A stretch of DNA of 64,000 bases, from positions 868,001-932,000 of the forward strand of contig NZ_VIVK01000001.1 in assembly GCF_007828865.1 (NCBI RefSeq), given 5' to 3'. Made by a program: the position numbers and the translations under genes. Origin of the DNA: Kribbella amoyensis (GTDB taxonomy: Bacteria > Actinomycetota > Actinomycetes > Propionibacteriales > Kribbellaceae). The notes under the pieces were generated by a model, which worked only from the letters and a program-made list of their open reading frames with translations, was not told the origin of the DNA and did no database searches. Shown here one piece after another: positions 61,782-64,000 of this stretch (position 1 is the first letter of the stretch; every line of letters begins with the position of its first letter).

Positions 61782-63044
61782 TCAACCTCGCGCCGAGCCC
61801 GATTCGGCCCTCACTTCACGCGGGAGCGGCTCCCTCGGGACCGACTTGGTGAGTGCTGCCTGACCGCACCACACCAGCACGCCCGCCACCATCGCCGTCA
61901 CAGCTCCGGCCGCGCCGCCGGCCACGAAGGTGAGCCGGGGTCCCAGCAGGCTGCCGACCGCGCCTCCAAGGAGCAGCGCGAGCAGACTGCTGGCTCGCGC
62001 CGTCCCCGTCAGCGCCGCGATCACGCGACCTCGGACAGCCTCCGGGGACCTCGTCACCACCAGGGTGCTCGTCGCCGCGTTGAGTAGTCCGCCGCCCGCT
62101 CCCATCACGACCGCGCCGAGGACCAGGAGCACCACACCGGGCGCGACCCCCATCACCACGGCCGCCAGTCCCAGCGACCCGGTGCCGAGCAGTACCGCGC
62201 GGGCGCGGCCGGGATCCGAGGTCAGCCGCCCGCACGACCACGCGCCCACCACCGCGCCGGCTCCTTGCGCGGCGAGCACGGCCCCATATCCGTCGGGTCC
62301 CAGGCCGAGCTCGTCCCGGATCAGGAAGACCTCGACCACGTTCAGCGCCTCCCCGACCAGGATGAACACCCACAGCGCCGGGACCAGGATCTTCAGCAGG
62401 TCGTCGGCGAACAGCGTCCGCAGTCCCACCGACAGCCCACCCCGCTCGACCTCACCCGAGGACGGCACCGGCCGGCGCCGCGTCTTCACCAAGCACGCCA
62501 CCACGGCCAGCATCGCGAACGTGCCGGCGTCCACGAGCAACGCACCCGTCTCGCCCTTCCACGCCACCAGGACGCCACCGGCCGCCGAGCCGGCCAGCAT
62601 CGCCACCCCGGTCAGCGCCTGACTCACCCCCGTGGCCCGGCCGACCAGCTCCTCGCCCACGATCCGCGGGATCAACGCGGCCCAGGCCGGACCCGCCACC
62701 GCCTGGCCTACCTGCAGTACGCAGACCAGGGCGAGCGTCGCGGCCAGGCCATCCACCAAGGCCAGGCAGACCCCGGCCGCGGCCTGGAGCAGGGATGCCG
62801 ACACCAGCACGGTCCGGGAGTCGTGACTGTCCACCAGCTTCCCGGCGAACGGGATCATCGCGACGGTCGGCAGCGCGAACGCCAGCAACAGCGCGGTGGT
62901 CGCGGCCGGTCCGCCGGTGTCGGAGACACGCAGCATCAGCGCGATCAGGGCGATCGAGTCACCGGCGTACGAGAGCGCCCGGGCCGGCAGGACCAGCCGC
63001 AGGTCGGGGCTGGACCAGAGCGAACTCTGAAGTGGTTGCTTCAC
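61782..63044 (-). CDS. MFS transporter (probably leaderless)
   Basis: A 420-residue major facilitator with 12 predicted helices of the drug-efflux/MdtG-like kind (ALSYAGDSIALIALMLRVSDTGG; FAGKLVDSHDSRTVLVSASLL is the loop 2-3 motif). GTG at 63044 has no Shine-Dalgarno. The promoter TTGACG-18-TAACTT ends 7 nt before GTG, so transcription should begin at the start codon. An operator array overlies this point. It is divergent from an ArsR-type regulator gene, which probably represses it. Confidence 0.88.
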   Translation of the reverse strand: MKQPLQSSLWSSPDLRLVLPARALSYAGDSIALIALMLRVSDTGGPAATTALLLAFALPTVAMIPFAGKLVDSHDSRTVLVSASLLQAAAGVCLALVDGLAATLALVCVLQVGQAVAGPAWAALIPRIVGEELVGRATGVSQALTGVAMLAGSAAGGVLVAWKGETGALLVDAGTFAMLAVVACLVKTRRRPVPSSGEVERGGLSVGLRTLFADDLLKILVPALWVFILVGEALNVVEVFLIRDELGLGPDGYGAVLAAQGAGAVVGAWSCGRLTSDPGRARAVLLGTGSLGLAAVVMGVAPGVVLLVLGAVVMGAGGGLLNAATSTLVVTRSPEAVRGRVIAALTGTARASSLLALLLGGAVGSLLGPRLTFVAGGAAGAVTAMVAGVLVWCGQAALTKSVPREPLPREVRAESGSARG

Positions 63045-63081
63045 AGTTATGAAGTTAATGCTTCACGATTTGGATCGTCAA
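63039..63081. promoter_or_regulatory. Promoter and overlapping operator array of the MFS/ArsR pair
   Basis: On the minus strand TTGACG (63081-63076) and TAACTT (63057-63052) are 18 bp apart and lead to GTG at 63044. On either strand, CTTCA (63039-63043), TGAAG (63050-63054) and CTTCA (63061-63065) alternate with 6-bp spacers, making two overlapping inverted repeats. They cover the -10, the start site and the start codon, so a bound ArsR-type repressor would block the MFS promoter. Confidence 0.65.
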
Positions 63082-63101
63082 GGGCGCGTTACGCTGTGCT
63101 C

Positions 63102-63668
63102 GTGGCGAAGAAGAAGCGGGTGGTGCTGACCGATCCGCGGGCGATCCGGGCGCTCGCGCATCCGGCCCGGCAGCGGATCATCGACGAGCTCTACAACGGC
63201 CGGGTGCTGACCGCGACCGACTGCGCCGAGCTGGCCGGGCTGACGCCGTCGGCGACCAGCTACCACCTGCGGGCGCTGGAGAAGTGGGGCATCGTCGAGC
63301 GGTCGGACGCCTCGGCCGACGGCCGCGAGCGGCCCTGGCGGGCGCCGGCGACCAGCCTCGAGATCGCCTCCGAGCCGAGTACCAGCGGGCGGCTGGCGAG
63401 CCAGGCGATCATGCGGACCGCGGTGGACCGGCTGCTGGAGCAGTTCAGCGAGCTGCCGCCCACCGACGAGTGGGAGGGCCTCAGCATGATGCGCCGGAGC
63501 CGGCTGTGGCTGACCCAGGAGGAGGCCGAGCAGTTCAGCCAGGAGCTCACCGCGGTCGTCGAGAAGTACCGCAAGGGCCGGACGGCGGCCAGCCACCCGG
63601 CCGGGACGCGGGACGTCTCGACGTTGCTCGCGGTCGTCCCACTGGGGAAGCCGCCGGCCGCCGGCTGA
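63102..63668 (+). CDS. ArsR-type winged-helix transcriptional regulator
   Basis: A 188-residue regulator from GTG at 63102. The N-terminal HTH reads DPRAIRALAHPARQRIIDELYNGRVLTATDCAELAGLTPSATSYHLRALEKWGIVER, typical of HTH_20/ArsR. The C-terminal part is longer than metal-sensing ArsR proteins and has no obvious metal-binding cysteines, so the signal is probably organic. It is divergent from the MFS gene with the operator array between them. Confidence 0.87.
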   Translation: MAKKKRVVLTDPRAIRALAHPARQRIIDELYNGRVLTATDCAELAGLTPSATSYHLRALEKWGIVERSDASADGRERPWRAPATSLEIASEPSTSGRLASQAIMRTAVDRLLEQFSELPPTDEWEGLSMMRRSRLWLTQEEAEQFSQELTAVVEKYRKGRTAASHPAGTRDVSTLLAVVPLGKPPAAG

Positions 63669-63763
63669 GCCGTAAGGGACCTGATAGCCGAACTGTTAGG
63701 GACGGATCCACCAGGGCGGGAGTACCTTCGGAAGAGAGGAACTTCCGCTGCGGGTGATCGTTC

Positions 63764-64000
63764 ATGCAGTCCTGGCTGATCTGGTTGTGCATCGCCGCCG
63801 TACTCGGCGCCGCGGAACTGCTCACGGCCACTTTCGACCTGCTGATGCTGGCCGTGGCCGCGCTGGCCGCCGCCGGAGTGGCCGCGCTCGGGCTCGGGGC
63901 CGGACTGCAGTTCGCCGCGTTCCTGCTGACCGCGGCCGCGATGATCACCCTGGTCCGGCCGGTCGCGCGCCGGCGCCTGACCCAGGCCCCGCAGTTACGC
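63764..64000 (+). CDS. NfeD-like membrane protein, N-terminal part (cut by window edge)
   Basis: The first 79 codons are visible from ATG at 63764. They encode membrane helices WLIWLCIAAVLGAAELLTATFDLLMLAVAALAAAG and LQFAAFLLTAAAMITLVRPVARRR, the usual start of short NfeD proteins, which end in an OB-fold domain beyond the edge. NfeD genes are normally followed by an SPFH/stomatin-like gene. Family call rests on the N-terminal membrane segment only. Confidence 0.75.
   Translation, partial: MQSWLIWLCIAAVLGAAELLTATFDLLMLAVAALAAAGVAALGLGAGLQFAAFLLTAAAMITLVRPVARRRLTQAPQLR

Noticed and set aside
1..64000. CRISPR array, tRNA, rRNA or prophage
   Set aside because: No regularly spaced repeats, cloverleaf-like segments, rRNA signatures or phage structural genes were seen on reading; a dedicated tRNA scan was not possible.

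Overview
High-GC actinobacterial chromosome, most likely a filamentous member of the Propionibacteriales such as Kribbella or a near relative (inferred from gene content; I could not run a search). Two ancestral actinobacterial blocks frame the window. Block 1 (1-24 kb) has the order known from Mycobacterium and Streptomyces: exopolyphosphatase-like ppx, sugar-phosphate isomerase-like gene, proC, a small excisionase-type HTH gene, the 33-residue basic AURKAIC-type protein and a galE2-like epimerase, all on the minus strand, with many genes inserted between them. Block 2 (38-62 kb) holds radA, disA, mutY, clpC, lsr2 and lysS. Coiled-coil genes resembling the Streptomyces polarity proteins FilP and Scy (47-50 kb) support a mycelial, polar-growing organism. 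No tRNA, rRNA, CRISPR array, prophage or intact insertion sequence was found.

Layout. 0-8.7 kb: epimerase, AURKAIC protein, methyltransferase, acetyltransferase, a SARP-type regulator divergent from a hydrolase, HTH protein, AcuC-like deacetylase, amphi-Trp protein, then trpS behind a tryptophan leader peptide and attenuator. 8.8-12 kb: GH65 phosphorylase plus beta-phosphoglucomutase-like HAD enzyme in one operon. 12.0-12.2 kb: a 168-bp near-palindromic MITE-like element. 12.2-18.8 kb: PH-domain protein, proC, secreted six-cysteine protein, STAND-ATPase regulator, excalibur protein and proline dehydrogenase. 19-32.7 kb: DUF695-like protein, ABC-2 exporter, isomerase, ppx, globin, VOC protein, wax-ester synthase family acyltransferase, secreted esterase, GH20 hexosaminidase, MFS pump, TetR and an SDR. 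32.8-38.5 kb: methyltransferase, then a tightly overlapping four-gene operon. 38.5-46.9 kb: radA, DHFR-like protein, FabH-like synthase, disA, PadR-MFS pair, mutY. 47-56.5 kb: FilP/Scy-like genes, membrane proteins and a SigE-type sigma factor with a putative partner. 56.7-64 kb: clpC, lsr2, lysS, a divergent MFS/ArsR pair and the start of an nfeD-like gene.

The best candidate for an undescribed system is the operon at 33624-38504: an ABC-ATPase-like protein in which the P-loop, Q-loop, signature, Walker B and H-switch are all altered, a sugar-binding-type lipoprotein, a single-chain fusion of both permease halves, and a membrane-anchored TPR-like protein, all joined by 1- or 4-base stop/start overlaps. 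A transporter apparatus without a working ATPase, tied to a TPR-type protein, could be a sensor or a transporter that borrows its ATPase. Other notable signals are the trpS attenuator, heptamer repeats next to the SARP gene, a motif shared by the STAND regulator and the secreted six-cysteine protein, ClgR-like boxes before clpC, and an operator array over the start codon of a probably leaderless MFS gene.
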